From Flabesymbios commensalis (taxonomy: Eukaryota > Annelida > Polychaeta > Terebellida > Flabelligeridae), in the NCBI GenBank assembly GCA_964017125.1, contig OZ024915.1:73995711-74059710 (forward strand): DNA of 64,000 nt, in the 5' to 3' direction. A program made the position numbers and the translations under genes. The notes beneath the pieces were generated by a model that worked only from the letters and a program-made list of their open reading frames with translations, was not told the DNA's origin and ran no database searches. Positions within the stretch are counted from its first letter, which is position 1. Each line of letters opens with the position of its first letter. Shown piece after piece: positions 22,228 to 33,400 of this stretch.

Positions 22228-22425
22228 CTACTCTTTATTGGATGACTTGGAGTGTTCTTGATAGTGCCCCAGACACAAAACTGCGCACTCCAGGGCTTTG
22301 AACAGTTTGGAACACTGTATATGCGCTATCCCGATGACAAACATCCGACCCAGCCGGGATTCGAACCCAGCACCTTGAGTTTCGAGGCACAATCGGACCA
22401 TATGAGCCATCGTCAAGGACTGAAC
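22228..22425 (-). mobile_element. tRNA-derived SINE, minus strand (unit A)
   Basis: On the minus strand the text GATGGCTCATATGGTCCGAT and GGTTCGAATCCCGG give A- and B-box-like promoter elements at tRNA spacing, followed by a body that ends in copies of AGTAGGACATATTGCCGACC. A different lineage from the SINE at 2472. The acceptor stem does not pair, so it is not called a tRNA gene. Confidence 0.65.
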
Positions 22426-23383
22426 AAATAATTAGAATAATCAGTCTAAATTTCCTTTTATTTCGAAGTGTATCCCTAGTATAATATAATATTGTCATCA
22501 GCAAATTTATTATGGTTTTATAGATTGTATGCCTCACAATTTTAGCCGGAATGTGACTTATAGATATTGATTTGAGGTGATGTTCTTAAAACAAGCTTAT
22601 AATTGTACTTTGAGGTCCAGAAAAGGGACCCACGCCCCAAAATTAGTCAGAAATGACATATGAGAGTTGATTATTAGTTAAAAATCTATTTTGTTCAAAA
22701 GGCCGCTGGTGGCCATCTTGGATTTTTGCCGTTTTCGGCCAAACGCGACAAGAATCTTTTAAAATATAAGCTGGTTGACGGCCATGAACCCACGTTCTAA
22801 CTAAATGCAATATAAAATGAGGTCTACTGGGAAACCAGTGGATGAGATAAGTGAATACTTGCTTTTCAATGTGATCGATAGCGGCCATTTTGGATTTTAC
22901 GCTCTACAAAATTCCGCCAACCTTTTCTAGAGAGGCGTAGGAGCTTATTGTCTAACAAATACCTTGAGCTACTGAAAACAATCGCCAAGCCTTTAATACT
23001 TGCCGCAGGTTAGTCACGGAATCATGGTTTTGGACCCGACTATACTTTGCTTTGCGACTCGATTTTTTCAGATGGGGCGGTAGTAGGCTAACCCATCACA
23101 TTCATGATTCTCACATTGTTTCGGCGTTAACGCATCGTGATCGTTTTCGCACATTTATAATGCTCCACCTGGGCCAGATTTCACTAACGGATTAAATGTT
23201 GTCTTAGATGCTAAGACTGACTTAAGTTTGACCTTTACTGTTGGTGAAACAGTCCCCTGGGAAAATGATAGATAGTTTAACAACTTTCCTTATCTTTTAT
23301 TTTCATTTCTCCCCCACCGCTACCCAAAAAAAATTAGGCTGTTGTAAATGACTGATATTTGTTTAATTGGCTATCTTGATGCT
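22426..23383. other. Non-coding part of unit A
   Basis: Contains GGTGGCCATCTTGGATTTTT and GCGGCCATTTTGGATTTTAC, about 160 bp apart. Frames on either strand are short and lack any recognisable domain. The block is also present in units B and C, ending in C at the same CTTGATGCT. Confidence 0.5.
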
Positions 23384-23520
23384 GGGCGGGGGCCCTAGGG
23401 TAGTGGTTAGCACCGCTGCCTTTCACGTCAGGGTTCGGGGTTCGGTTCCCGGTCTCGGCGGTTTGGAAGAAACAAAGATGTTTCTTCCCCATCCACGTGT
23501 GAAAGTTAGTATTGTGTCCC
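23384..23520 (+). mobile_element. tRNA-derived SINE head (unit A)
   Basis: GGGTAGTGGTTAGCACC (A box) and GGGGTTCGGTTCCCGG (B box) sit in a tRNA-like head, followed by GGTTTGGAAGAAACAAAG. The element is cut at TTAGTATTGTG, where text of the 20514 palindrome takes over. Unit C lacks it. Confidence 0.68.
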
Positions 23521-24124
23521 AACATTAAACCAACATGTTTCATTTCTTCGTGTTTGTGGAGCTGCAGCCCTGCCCCCCCCCCCCCGGTAGCCTAAACAAA
23601 ATAAATTGTTCCATTTCATTCATTTTGATTGACCACTTGTTCTCTGGCTTTCAACCAGTGAACATCTTACCAACCCGTGGGGGCTCTGGTAAATCCGAGT
23701 TTTGACGGGCTGTCAAAATACGAAATTGGCATAAAGCTATACATTGCAATATACGCAATCTGATCAGGGATTATCAATCAATCTCAGAGATTTAAAAACG
23801 GTGACGGCATACAGCATCAACACCCTACAGGGGCTCTGTTGTTGCTGTTTAAATCGCTAGATAGAGGCAATAATCGCTTTAAGTAGATCAGCATTACAAA
23901 ATTATACACATTTTATATATTAATCTAAGCGTGCTACCTGTGTTGTACAGCTTGTCTGTACACAGGTACACTTTTCACACCTATTCGGTGAGCGACGCGT
24001 CATCACTCTCCTGAGTGTGACTGACAGCTTACACATCCCACTACATACTGCACAGTATAGTACAGTATACGGGACAATTAAATTGTAAAAAAATTTCTAA
24101 ATTATTTTTAACCCTGCCGCTAGC

Positions 24125-25840
24125 ATGCCTAGTGGCAAGGTAACTGCTGGAGATGGGTCCCGCCCTTCTAAGGGCGTGCAGGGCGGCACTACCAAGAGTA
24201 GTACCGCCCTCAAGAAACTCCTGAAGGAGATCAACGGACTCTCGTCCGTTGACAAGAAAGAGCTGGCAACCACTCTAATGGGATTAGCCCTGATAGAGGA
24301 CGAGCAGCGTGAAAAAAGTCTTAGGACTATCAGCAAGCCAGGTAAGTCTGCACCTAAGGGAGCCAATGGGGGGGCCATTCCAAAGAAGAAGTCATTTGCG
24401 GGAGCACTCTCGGGTGCAAACAAGGGTGTTGAAACTCCACCCAAAGGTAATAGTGGTAGGTACGAGTGTCTAACAGAGTCACCAGTACAGATGACTCCGA
24501 GGAAGTCAACAGCCAAGAGGAGGCTGTCCGACGGCCGGCCACAGGTACTTAGACCTGTTGACCAGGCCCAGATAGGTCACAGGTCGTCGCAGCTAACGAC
24601 CTTGGTAAGAGTTGCTGAAGCAGAGCTAGGTTTAGGGGGCTCACCAGCGAAAAAACAGAGGACGGCATCTCCAGTTCAGAAGACGCCTGAGAAGAAAGAA
24701 GAGATGGAGACCGTCGTTTCTCCACCTGAAGAAGTTCTGGCCACCCCCCTTCCGGAAACAGAAGAAGGAGAAATTCTGTCCGACGGAGAGCGCTCTGACT
24801 GGACAACGATTCCAACCTCCAGGGAGGAGAGAGAGAGGAAAGAAGCTAAGAAACAAAAGAAGAAAGAAGAGATGAAGCGTCGCGACGCCGCTCAGCAGCC
24901 CCCTGCAGCAACAGGAAATAAGAAGAATGAAGTAAAGAAGAATGAAGAAAAGAAGAGGAAGACAGCTGTTCAGCCAATCGTCGGCGTGAAACTGCCCAGT
25001 TCGGTCAATGGACCAAATCACCTAACTTTCATACAATGGTGTAAACGTATGGGAGTAAAGGTAAGTGAGACCAGGAGGACAATGGGAAAAGACCTACTCA
25101 TCTTCCCTGAGACAGAAGAGGACTCAAAGAAGATCTACGAGTCCATGAAAAGAGAAGACAGCGGCCTCATGGGGACCTCAGCTGTCTTCAGACCACCAAG
25201 AAGTTCTACCGAGGCCAAGGTAGAAGACGCCCTCAGCGTGGTAGTGAAAGACGTGGACACCACAATAGGAGAGGAAGATATTGAGAAAGCCATCCTAGAG
25301 AAACAAGGTCTGAAGGTGAAGGTCATCCGATTCATCAACAGGACCTCAGGACGTGGCATCCCGAAAGTCAAGGTCACATTCGAGAAGAAGGAAGAGATGG
25401 AGGCAGCGATCAGCAACAGCCGTCTCTTCATCGGAACTCGCTCCTGCAGGACGGAGGAGTACAAGAAGAAGAACAGAATCCTGCAGTGCTACAGGTGCCA
25501 GAGATTCGGCCACGCCCAGGACTCCTGCAAGGCAAGAGACATCAGATGCGGAAAGTGCGCTGGGGCCCACAGGAGACAGGACTGCACGGCCAGAGCAAGC
25601 TACTGCGCCAACTGCACAGGAGATCACCTGGCATCTGACGGGAGATGCCCTAGAGCAATAGAGGTGAAAAGGAAGATCGCTGAGAAGAGAGAAGGCCAGC
25701 GACATCACAGCACCCAGGAAGTCAACAGGAGATCCCAGCCAACTCAGCACCGAGAGCACCAACGTCAGGGTGAACGCGCCGATCAGCCCAAGAAGGCCAC
25801 AGAAGGTGAGAGTGAGTTACCACTATGTAAATCTATGTAA
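24125..25840 (+). CDS. Jockey-like LINE ORF1, zinc-knuckle nucleic-acid-binding protein (571 aa, unit A)
   Basis: The first 270 residues are Lys/Glu/Ser/Pro-rich and low in complexity (EKKEEMETVV, KKQKKKEEMKRR). Residues about 365-440 (VVVKDVDTTI to RSCRTEEYKK) match the PRE_C2HC region found in ORF1 of Jockey-group LINEs. Three zinc knuckles follow at about 445-505: CYRCQRFGHAQDSC, CGKCAGAHRRQDC and CANCTGDHLASDGRC. The protein would bind the element's RNA and chaperone its integration. The frame is uninterrupted and starts at the first ATG of the block. Its stop (25838-25840) overlaps the start of the reverse-transcriptase remnant. Confidence 0.85.
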   Translation: MPSGKVTAGDGSRPSKGVQGGTTKSSTALKKLLKEINGLSSVDKKELATTLMGLALIEDEQREKSLRTISKPGKSAPKGANGGAIPKKKSFAGALSGANKGVETPPKGNSGRYECLTESPVQMTPRKSTAKRRLSDGRPQVLRPVDQAQIGHRSSQLTTLVRVAEAELGLGGSPAKKQRTASPVQKTPEKKEEMETVVSPPEEVLATPLPETEEGEILSDGERSDWTTIPTSREERERKEAKKQKKKEEMKRRDAAQQPPAATGNKKNEVKKNEEKKRKTAVQPIVGVKLPSSVNGPNHLTFIQWCKRMGVKVSETRRTMGKDLLIFPETEEDSKKIYESMKREDSGLMGTSAVFRPPRSSTEAKVEDALSVVVKDVDTTIGEEDIEKAILEKQGLKVKVIRFINRTSGRGIPKVKVTFEKKEEMEAAISNSRLFIGTRSCRTEEYKKKNRILQCYRCQRFGHAQDSCKARDIRCGKCAGAHRRQDCTARASYCANCTGDHLASDGRCPRAIEVKRKIAEKREGQRHHSTQEVNRRSQPTQHREHQRQGERADQPKKATEGESELPLCKSM

Positions 25841-26589
25841 ATGATATTCCAATAGATCCCTTCAGTAATACAGTAGGGGTCTCTCAGTTCGCAGACGACC
25901 TGGGATTTTGGACTTTTGCTAAAAGTGAAAAAACAATTAAATATAGGCTAGCCAAAGTTTTATCAGACCTAGAAGCATGGTGCTCCAATTGGAGAATAAA
26001 ACTAAATGCTAAGAAAACGCAGCTTATAATGCTTAAAACTAAGAAAAATATAGAACTAGAACTTTTTGGCGAAAAACTCACTGCAGTACAGCAAGCAAAA
26101 TTGCTAGGAGTAACTTTAGATAAGAAACTGACTTTTAATGCTCATATAGATGAGAACGCTAAGAAAGGAAGGCAACGCCTTGGTCTGCTCAAACTCCTGA
26201 GCGGCTCAAAGTGGGGCTGTAAACCCAAAACACTAATGAGATTATATAAAAGTTATATACGTCCAGTACTAGAATACGGCGCTCCAGTAATTTTAGGAGC
26301 GTCAGAAACGTATATCAAGAAACTTCAAATCATTCAAAATAAGGCCATCAGAATAGCCTACAAATTGGATCCACTTTCGCACACTGAAGATATTCATAAA
26401 ATTGCTAAGATCGATCTGATCAAAGATCGATTCCAAATTTTAACGTATAAATTCATAGATTCGCTCACAGAGCATTCAGATCTTTTCAAACTTCAAAATG
26501 AATTAAGAGCTTCAAGAATTAAAAGAGGGCATAAAACACATTTGGACAAATTAATATCAGAATATGCCGAAATTTATGATGAAAATTGA
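25834..26589 (+). pseudogene. 3' end of LINE ORF2 (RT palm/thumb) fused behind ORF1 (unit A)
   Basis: A 251-codon open stretch starts in mid-domain with YVNDIP and FADDLGFW, the catalytic YXDD-equivalent, then continues through the thumb (LNAKKTQLIM, KLLGVTLDKKLTF) and the tail (IRPVLEYGAP, NKAIRIAYKL) to a natural stop. The endonuclease and the first RT motifs are missing: ORF1 is joined directly to this piece, so roughly two thirds of ORF2 is gone. It lies in a different frame from ORF1 and overlaps it by 7 bp. It cannot be an active enzyme. Confidence 0.9.
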
Positions 26590-26598
26590 GACTGCTGT

Positions 26599-26960
26599 GT
26601 GAATGCGGCTAGAGTGGTGTCAATGCCGGTCCGGCGTCAACAGCGTTGGGCCGACATTGACGCAACACTGGCAGCATGCGTGAGGGGCAGAGACACCGAA
26701 GTGCTTTCACAGTGTGGCTACCGCGGTGCCAATCTCGGTCCAGCGCTAACAACGCTGAGCCGGCATTGGCGCGACGCTAGCGGCGCTGACAAGCACTCGT
26801 GAGTGTGATAACAGCGTTGACGCGTTGACGGGCCAACACCTACGGCGTTGGTCAGCCACCGCGTCACGATTACAACAGACGTCACAGTCTGTTGTCACTC
26901 ACCACATGTCATCGCAGGGCGTGATAATCAACATAATTGTCACCCCCCGCGAGGACTGTC
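26599..26960. repeat. GC-rich inverted-repeat block after the LINE (unit A)
   Basis: Motifs such as CGGCGTCAACAGCGTTGGGC, GCTAACAACGCTGAGCCGGC and GCGTTGACGGGCCAAC recur in both orientations, a GC-rich cousin of the CAACATTG palindromes. It may be the LINE 3' UTR or a MITE cluster. Unit A has an extra 8 bp (GCGTTGAC repeated near 26815) compared with unit B. Confidence 0.6.
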
Positions 26961-28179
26961 ATGGTGAGTGAAAGCAAGGGTTTTAATCCCCTGGTGGCTC
27001 TGAAAAGAGAACAAGCGAACTTTCTTAATTTCACAATTAAGATGACACGCTTCTAGGAATTTTCTATTTCTAAAATTATCAACTTTAGACACCTTTTAGA
27101 CCATTCCAACCAAATTCAATGAAATTACATAACTCTGACGTTCTTTCTCAGGGTATGCGGGAGTATGGCGATGGCACACAGACAGTCAGGCAAACAACAC
27201 GAGGTAAATTGATCACAATTGATCCAAAATTCAGAACGCAATTTTAAGTATGTCAAACATACTAAGTGAACTTAAGTGTACACGAGAGGCATAAGTTTAA
27301 TAAAAGAAATGTCTCAAATGTTCATTTAAAGGATCTGTCAAAACTAAAACTTTATCGGCCTTTTCCATCCAGATTTCAAGAGTTAAGACACGAGATATAG
27401 GGTAGCTACCGGCTGATTCAACACCTCATTTAGACCACCGCGACCCTCTGTTCGCCGAGGGCGCATCAAAATTAATTAAATTCTAAAATGCTTCTGTTTC
27501 CAGGTTCCTTGCCTCCCTTGCCAACCAGACATTTTCTAATGAGTATTATATACTAATGAAATATTTGGATAGGCTAAGAGAAAGCTTTCATACAAGCTTC
27601 GAATGCCTTAATCCCACTCTCAGCACCCTTCGGGTGCTAGGGTTCACTCAGCATCAATGTTAGGTCACCGTCAACTACGCTGTCCCACCATTAAAACACT
27701 CAATGTCACGTAATTGCTTTGGTCTAGGAGAGGGGTGCATTGGACCAGAACCAACAGGCCATAAGTACGGATCGCACCGGACTCAATCCTAACAACCACA
27801 GCAGAGCGAGAGAGAGAGAGTGGCAGCGCAGCGGTCTACATATACAAGCACATTCAGAAAGATCTTGATTTTCCACCGAGCAGTGGTGAGTAATGGGTTA
27901 ACATTAATAAAGAATCTTTGATACAGAATCGGTGACAGTTCGCACCGCCATCACACTAACCATATTAGCGCGGGGATCGTCTTTATACGTCAGAATATAA
28001 AGTCTCATTCTGACGTCTAAAGTCGATCCCAGCACTTAAATAATTGAACTATTCTTACCGGCAGCAAGTCTTGACACAGCGAGGCCGTCAGGCCAAGGTC
28101 TGCGACCTCAGGAGTAGCCAGCCTTGCGGGGGAAGATGCATAACATAGGTATTTAAATGAAGCGGAAAAAGCTGACTAA

Positions 28180-28391
28180 GGGGGTTTTGTGAAGTTAAAA
28201 AAAATCCAAAAAGCCGAGAAAAACTCGGAAGTGGGTGGAGCCCCAACCCGGATTTTTATTTTTTTGTGGAAATGTTGTGTTTTTTTGTGTTGTTTTCATG
28301 TTTCCAAATAAAAAATGGATAGGGGGGTGGGTGAGTGGGGTCTGATTAATCCGAGTTTTTTCTCGGATTTTTTTTAACTTGACAATACCCC
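28180..28391. mobile_element. PIF/Harbinger-like MITE, copy 3 (unit B)
   Basis: TAA on both sides. The right end TTGACAATACCCC is complete, unlike in unit A. Confidence 0.85.
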
Positions 28392-28671
28392 TAAGACATT
28401 TATGATGATTTCAAATTGAAAAACCCTTTGGTCTCCATGGTTTATACAATAAACCCCCCTCCCCCTGGATATTAAATGGTAGCCCCTTAAGTCGATTTAT
28501 CTCCCATTGTGTGTGTGTGCCCTATGCACATAACGCGGCATCTATGCGCTTTAGCAAAAATATCAATCATGTGTTGATTGGCACGAGTGAGTGAATATTG
28601 CATTACGTCGTTTTCGGCACAATCAAGGTAATATAGCAACAGAAGGAAGCCTGAGGTCGGCAATATGTCCT

Positions 28672-28867
28672 ACTCTTTATTGGGTGACTTAAAGTGTTCT
28701 TTATAGTGTCCCAGACACAAAACTGCGCACTCCAGGGCTTTGAACAGTTTGGAACACTGTATATGCGCTATCCCGATGACAAACATCCGACCCAGCCAGG
28801 ATTCGAACCCAGCACCTCGAGTTTCGAGGCACAATCGGACCAAATGAGCCATCGTCAAGGACTGAAC
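28672..28867 (-). mobile_element. tRNA-derived SINE, minus strand (unit B)
   Basis: Duplicate of the unit A element. The B box on the minus strand reads GGTTCGAATCC. Confidence 0.65.
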
Positions 28868-29826
28868 AAATAATTAGAATAATCAGTCTAAATTTCCTTT
28901 TATTTCGAAGTGTATCCCTAGTATAATATAATATTGTCATCAGCAAATTTATTATGGTTTTATAGATTGTATGCCTCACAATTTTAGCCGGAATGTGACT
29001 TATAGATATTGATTTGAGGTGATGTTCTTAAAACAAGCTTATAATTGTACTTTGAGGTCCAGAAAAGGGACCCACGCCCCAAAATTAGTCAGAAATGACA
29101 TATGAGAGTTGATTATTAGTTAAAAATCTATTTTGTTCAAAAGGCCGCTGGTGGCCATCTTGGATTTTTGCCGTTTTCGGCCAAACGCGACAAGAATCTT
29201 TTAAAATATAAGCTGGTTGACGGCCATGAACCCACGTTCTAACTAAATGCAATATAAAATGAGGTCTACTGGGAAACCAGTGGATGAGATAAGTGAATAC
29301 TTGCTTTTCAATGTGATCGATAGCGGCCATTTTGGATTTTACGCTCTACAAAATTCCGCCAACCTTTTCTAGAGAGGCGTAGGAGCTTATTGTCTAACAA
29401 ATACCTTGAGCTACTGAAAACAATCGCCAAGCCTTTAATACTTGCCGCAGGTTAGTCACGGAATCATGGTTTTGGACCCGACTATACTTTGCTTTGCGAC
29501 TCGATTTTTTTCAGATGGGGCGGTAGTAGGCTAACCCATCACATTCATGATTCTCACATTGTTTCGGCGTTAACGCATCGTGATCGTTTTCGCACATTTA
29601 TAATGCTCCACCTGGGCCAGATTTCACTAACGGATTAAATGTTGTCTTAGATGCTAAGACTGACTTAAGTTTGACCTTTACTGTTGGTGAAACAGTCCCC
29701 TGGGAAAATGATAGATAGTTTAACAACTTTCCTTATCTTTTATTTTCATTTCTCCCCCACCGCTACCCAAAAAAAATTAGGCTGTTGTAAATGACTGATA
29801 TTTGTTTAATTGGCTATCTTGATGCT

Positions 29827-29962
29827 GGGCGGGGGCCCTAGGGTAGTGGTTAGCACCGCTGCCTTTCACGTCAGGGTTCGGGGTTCGGTTCCCGGTCTCG
29901 GCGGTTTGGAAGAAACAAAGATGTTTCTTCCCCATCCACGTGTGAAAGTTAGTATTGTGTCC
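29827..29962 (+). mobile_element. tRNA-derived SINE head (unit B)
   Basis: Duplicate of 23384-23520 with no difference noticed in the promoter boxes. Confidence 0.68.
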
Positions 29963-30568
29963 CAACATTAAACCAACATGTTTCATTTCTTCGTGTTTGT
30001 GGAGCTGCAGCCCTGCCCCCCCCCCCCCCGGTAGCCTAAACAAAATAAATTGTTCCATTTCATTCATTTTGATTGACCACTTGTTCTCTGGCTTTCAACC
30101 AGTGAACATCTTACCAACCCGTGGGGGCTCTGGTAAATCCGAGTTTTGACGGGCTGTCAAAATACGAAATTGGCATAAAGCTATACATTGCAATATACGC
30201 AATCTGATCAGGGATTATCAATCAATCTCAGAGATTTAAAAACGGTGACGGCATACAGCATCAACACCCTACAGGGGCTCTGTTGTTGCTGTTTAAATCG
30301 CTAGATAGAGGCAATAATCGCTTTAAGTAGATCAGCATTACAAAATTATACACATTTTATATATTAATCTAAGCGTGCTACCTGTGTTGTACAGCTTGTC
30401 TGTACACAGGTACACTTTTCACACCTATTCGGTGAGCGACGCGTCATCACTCTCCTGAGTGTGACTGACAGCTTACACATCCCACTACATACTGCACAGT
30501 ATAGTACAGTATACGGGACAATTAAATTGTAAAAAAAATTCTAAATTATTTTTAACCTTGCCGCTAGC

Positions 30569-32286
30569 ATGCCTAGTGGCAAGGTAACTGCTGGAGATGG
30601 GTCCCGCCCTTCTAAGGGCGTGCAGGGCGGCACTACCAAGAGTAGTACCGCCCTCAAGAAACTCCTGAAGGAGATCAACGGACTCTCGTCCGTTGACAAG
30701 AAAGAGCTGGCAACCACTCTAATGGGATTAGCCCTGATAGAGGACGAGCAGCGTGAAAAAAGTCTTAGGACTATCAGCAAGCCAGGTAAGTCTGCACCTA
30801 AGGGAGCCAATGGGGGGGCCATTCCAAAGAAGAAGTCATTTGCGGGAGCACTCTCGGGTGCAAACAAGGGTGTTGAAACTCCACCCAAAGGTAATAGTGG
30901 TAGGTACGAGTGTCTAACAGAGTCACCAGTACAGATGACTCCGAGGAAGTCAACAGCCAAGAGGAGGCTGTCCGACGGCCGGCCACAGGTACTTAGACCT
31001 GTTGACCAGGCCCAGATAGGTCACAGGTCGTCGCAGCTAACGACCTTGGTAAGAGTTGCTGAAGCAGAGCTAGGTTTAGGGGGCTCACCAGCGAAAAAAC
31101 AGAGGACGGCATCTCCAGTTCAGAAGACGCCTGAGAAGAAAGAAGAGATGGAGACCGTCGTTTCTCCACCTGAAGAAGTTCTGGCCACCCCCCTTCCGGA
31201 AACAGAAGAAGGAGAAATTCTGTCCGACGGAGAGCGCTCTGACTGGACAACGATTCCAACCTCCAGGGAGGAGAGAGAGAGGAAAGAAGCTAAGAAACAA
31301 AAGAAGAAAGAAGAGATGAAGCGTCGCGACGCCGCTCAGCAGCCCCCTGCAGCAACAGGAAATAAGAAGAATGAAGTAAAGAAGAATGAAGAAAAGAAGA
31401 GGAAGACAGCTGTTCAGCCAATCGTCGGCGTGAAACTGCCCAGTTCGGTCAATGGACCAAATCACCTAACTTTCATACAATGGTGTAAACGTATGGGAGT
31501 AAAGGTAAGTGAGACCAGGAGGACAATGGGAAAAGACCTACTCATCTTCCCTGAGACAGAAGAGGACTCAAAGAAGATCTACGAGTCCATGAAAAGAGAA
31601 GACAGCGGCCTCATGGGGACCTCAGATGTCTTCAGACCACCAAGAAGTTCTACCGAGGCCAAGGTAGAAGACGCCCTCAGCGTGGTAGTGAAAGACGTGG
31701 ACACCACAATAGGAGAGGAAGATATTGAGAAAGCCATCCTAGAGAAAAACAAGGTCTGAAGGTGAAGGTCATCCGATTCATCAACAGGACCTCAGGACGT
31801 GGCATCCCGAAAGTCAAGGTCACATTCGAGAAGAAGGAAGAGATGGAGGCAGCGATCAGCAACAGCCGTCTCTTCATCGGAACTCGCTCCTGCAGGACGG
31901 AGGAGTACAAGAAGAAGAACAGAATCCTGCAGTGCTACAGGTGCCAGAGATTCGGCCACGCCCAGGACTCCTGCAAGGCAAGAGACATCAGATGCGGAAA
32001 GTGCGCTGGGGCCCACAGGAGACAGGACTGCACGGCCAGAGCAAGCTACTGCGCCAACTGCACAGGAGATCACCTGGCATCTGACGGGAGATGCCCTAGA
32101 GCAATAGAGGTGAAAAGGAAGATCGCTGAGAAGAGAGAAGGCCAGCGACATCACAGCACCCAGGAAGTCAACAGGAGATCCCAGCCAACTCAGCACCGAG
32201 AGCACCAACGTCAGGGTGAACGCGCCGATCAGCCCAAGAAGGCCACAGAAGGTGAGAGTGAGTTACCACTATGTAAATCTATGTAA
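30569..32286 (+). pseudogene. LINE ORF1, unit B copy, frameshifted
   Basis: Identical to the unit A protein over nearly the whole length. Two extra A residues in the run at about 31745 (GAGAAAAACAAGG instead of GAGAAACAAGG) shift the frame, so it ends at 31759 after 396 residues and the zinc knuckles lie in another frame (31762-32286). One other difference is Ala to Asp in GTSAVF/GTSDVF. Confidence 0.9.
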
Positions 32287-33035
32287 ATGATATTCCAATA
32301 GATCCCTTCAGTAATACAGTAGGGGTCTCTCAGTTCGCAGACGACCTGGGATTTTGGACTTTTGCTAAAAGTGAAAAAACAATTAAATATAGGCTAGCCA
32401 AAGTTTTATCAGACCTAGAAGCATGGTGCTCCAATTGGAGAATAAAACTAAATGCTAAGAAAACGCAGCTTATAATGCTTAAAACTAAGAAAAATATAGA
32501 ACTAGAACTTTTTGGCGAAAAACTCACTGCAGTACAGCAAGCAAAATTGCTAGGAGTAACTTTAGATAAGAAACTGACTTTTAATGCTCATATAGATGAG
32601 AACGCTAAGAAAGGAAGGCAACGCCTTGGTCTGCTCAAACTCCTGAGCGGCTCAAAGTGGGGCTGTAAACCCAAAACACTAATGAGATTATATAAAAGTT
32701 ATATACGTCCAGTACTAGAATACGGCGCTCCAGTAATTTTAGGAGCGTCAGAAACGTATATCAAGAAACTTCAAATCATTCAAAATAAGGCCATCAGAAT
32801 AGCCTACAAATTGGATCCACTTTCGCACACTGAAGATATTCATAAAATTGCTAAGATCGATCTGATCAAAGATCGATTCCAAATTTTAACGTATAAATTC
32901 ATAGATTCGCTCACAGAGCATTCAGATCTTTTCAAACTTCAAAATGAATTAAGAGCTTCAAGAATTAAAAGAGGGCATAAAACACATTTGGACAAATTAA
33001 TATCAGAATATGCCGAAATTTATGATGAAAATTGA
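32280..33035 (+). pseudogene. 3' end of LINE ORF2 behind ORF1 (unit B)
   Basis: Same join as in unit A, so the deletion that fused ORF1 to the RT remnant predates the duplication. FADD and the thumb motifs are preserved. Confidence 0.9.
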
Positions 33036-33044
33036 GACTGCTGT

Positions 33045-33400
33045 GTGAATGCGGCTAGAGTGGTGTCAATGCCGGTCCGGCGTCAACAGCGTTGGGCCGA
33101 CATTGACGCAACACTGGCAGCATGCGTGAGGGGCAGAGACACCGAAGTGCTTTCACAGTGTGGCTACCGCGGTGCCAATGTCGGTCCAGCGCTAACAACG
33201 CTGAGCCGGCATTGGCGCGACGCTAGCGGCGCTGACAAGCACTCGTGAGTGTGATAACAGCGTTGACGGGCCAACACCTACGGCGTTGGTCAGCCACCGC
33301 GTCACGATTACAACAGACGTCACAGTCTGTTGTCACTCACCACATGTCATCGCAGGGCGTGATAATCAACATAATTGTCACCCCCCGCGAGGACTGTCAT
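33045..33400. repeat. GC-rich inverted-repeat block (unit B)
   Basis: Copy of 26599-26960 with an 8-bp difference near 33260 and single-base changes such as CCAATGTCGG for CCAATCTCGG. Confidence 0.6.

Larger units (their letters stand above)
20617..27653 (+). repeat. Tandem triplication, unit A (7.04 kb)
   Basis: The text TCAATGTTAGGTCACCGTC that starts this unit restarts at 27654 and 34092, and long stretches are nearly identical with only scattered single-base changes. In order the unit holds a MITE half, a GA-rich stretch, a Harbinger-like MITE, a second MITE, a minus-strand SINE, a tRNA-like SINE, the Jockey-like LINE and its GC-rich downstream part. The unit start lies within a CAACATTG palindrome. 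Confidence 0.9.

Noticed and set aside
22348-22418. A tRNA gene on the minus strand
   Set aside because: Promoter boxes are fine, but the stems are poor and the copy lies in a SINE that is triplicated with its flanks.
24097-25762. Several minus-strand frames opposite the LINE ORF1
   Set aside because: They are antisense shadows of a long Lys/Glu-rich coding sequence, show no domain, and recur at the same places in unit B.
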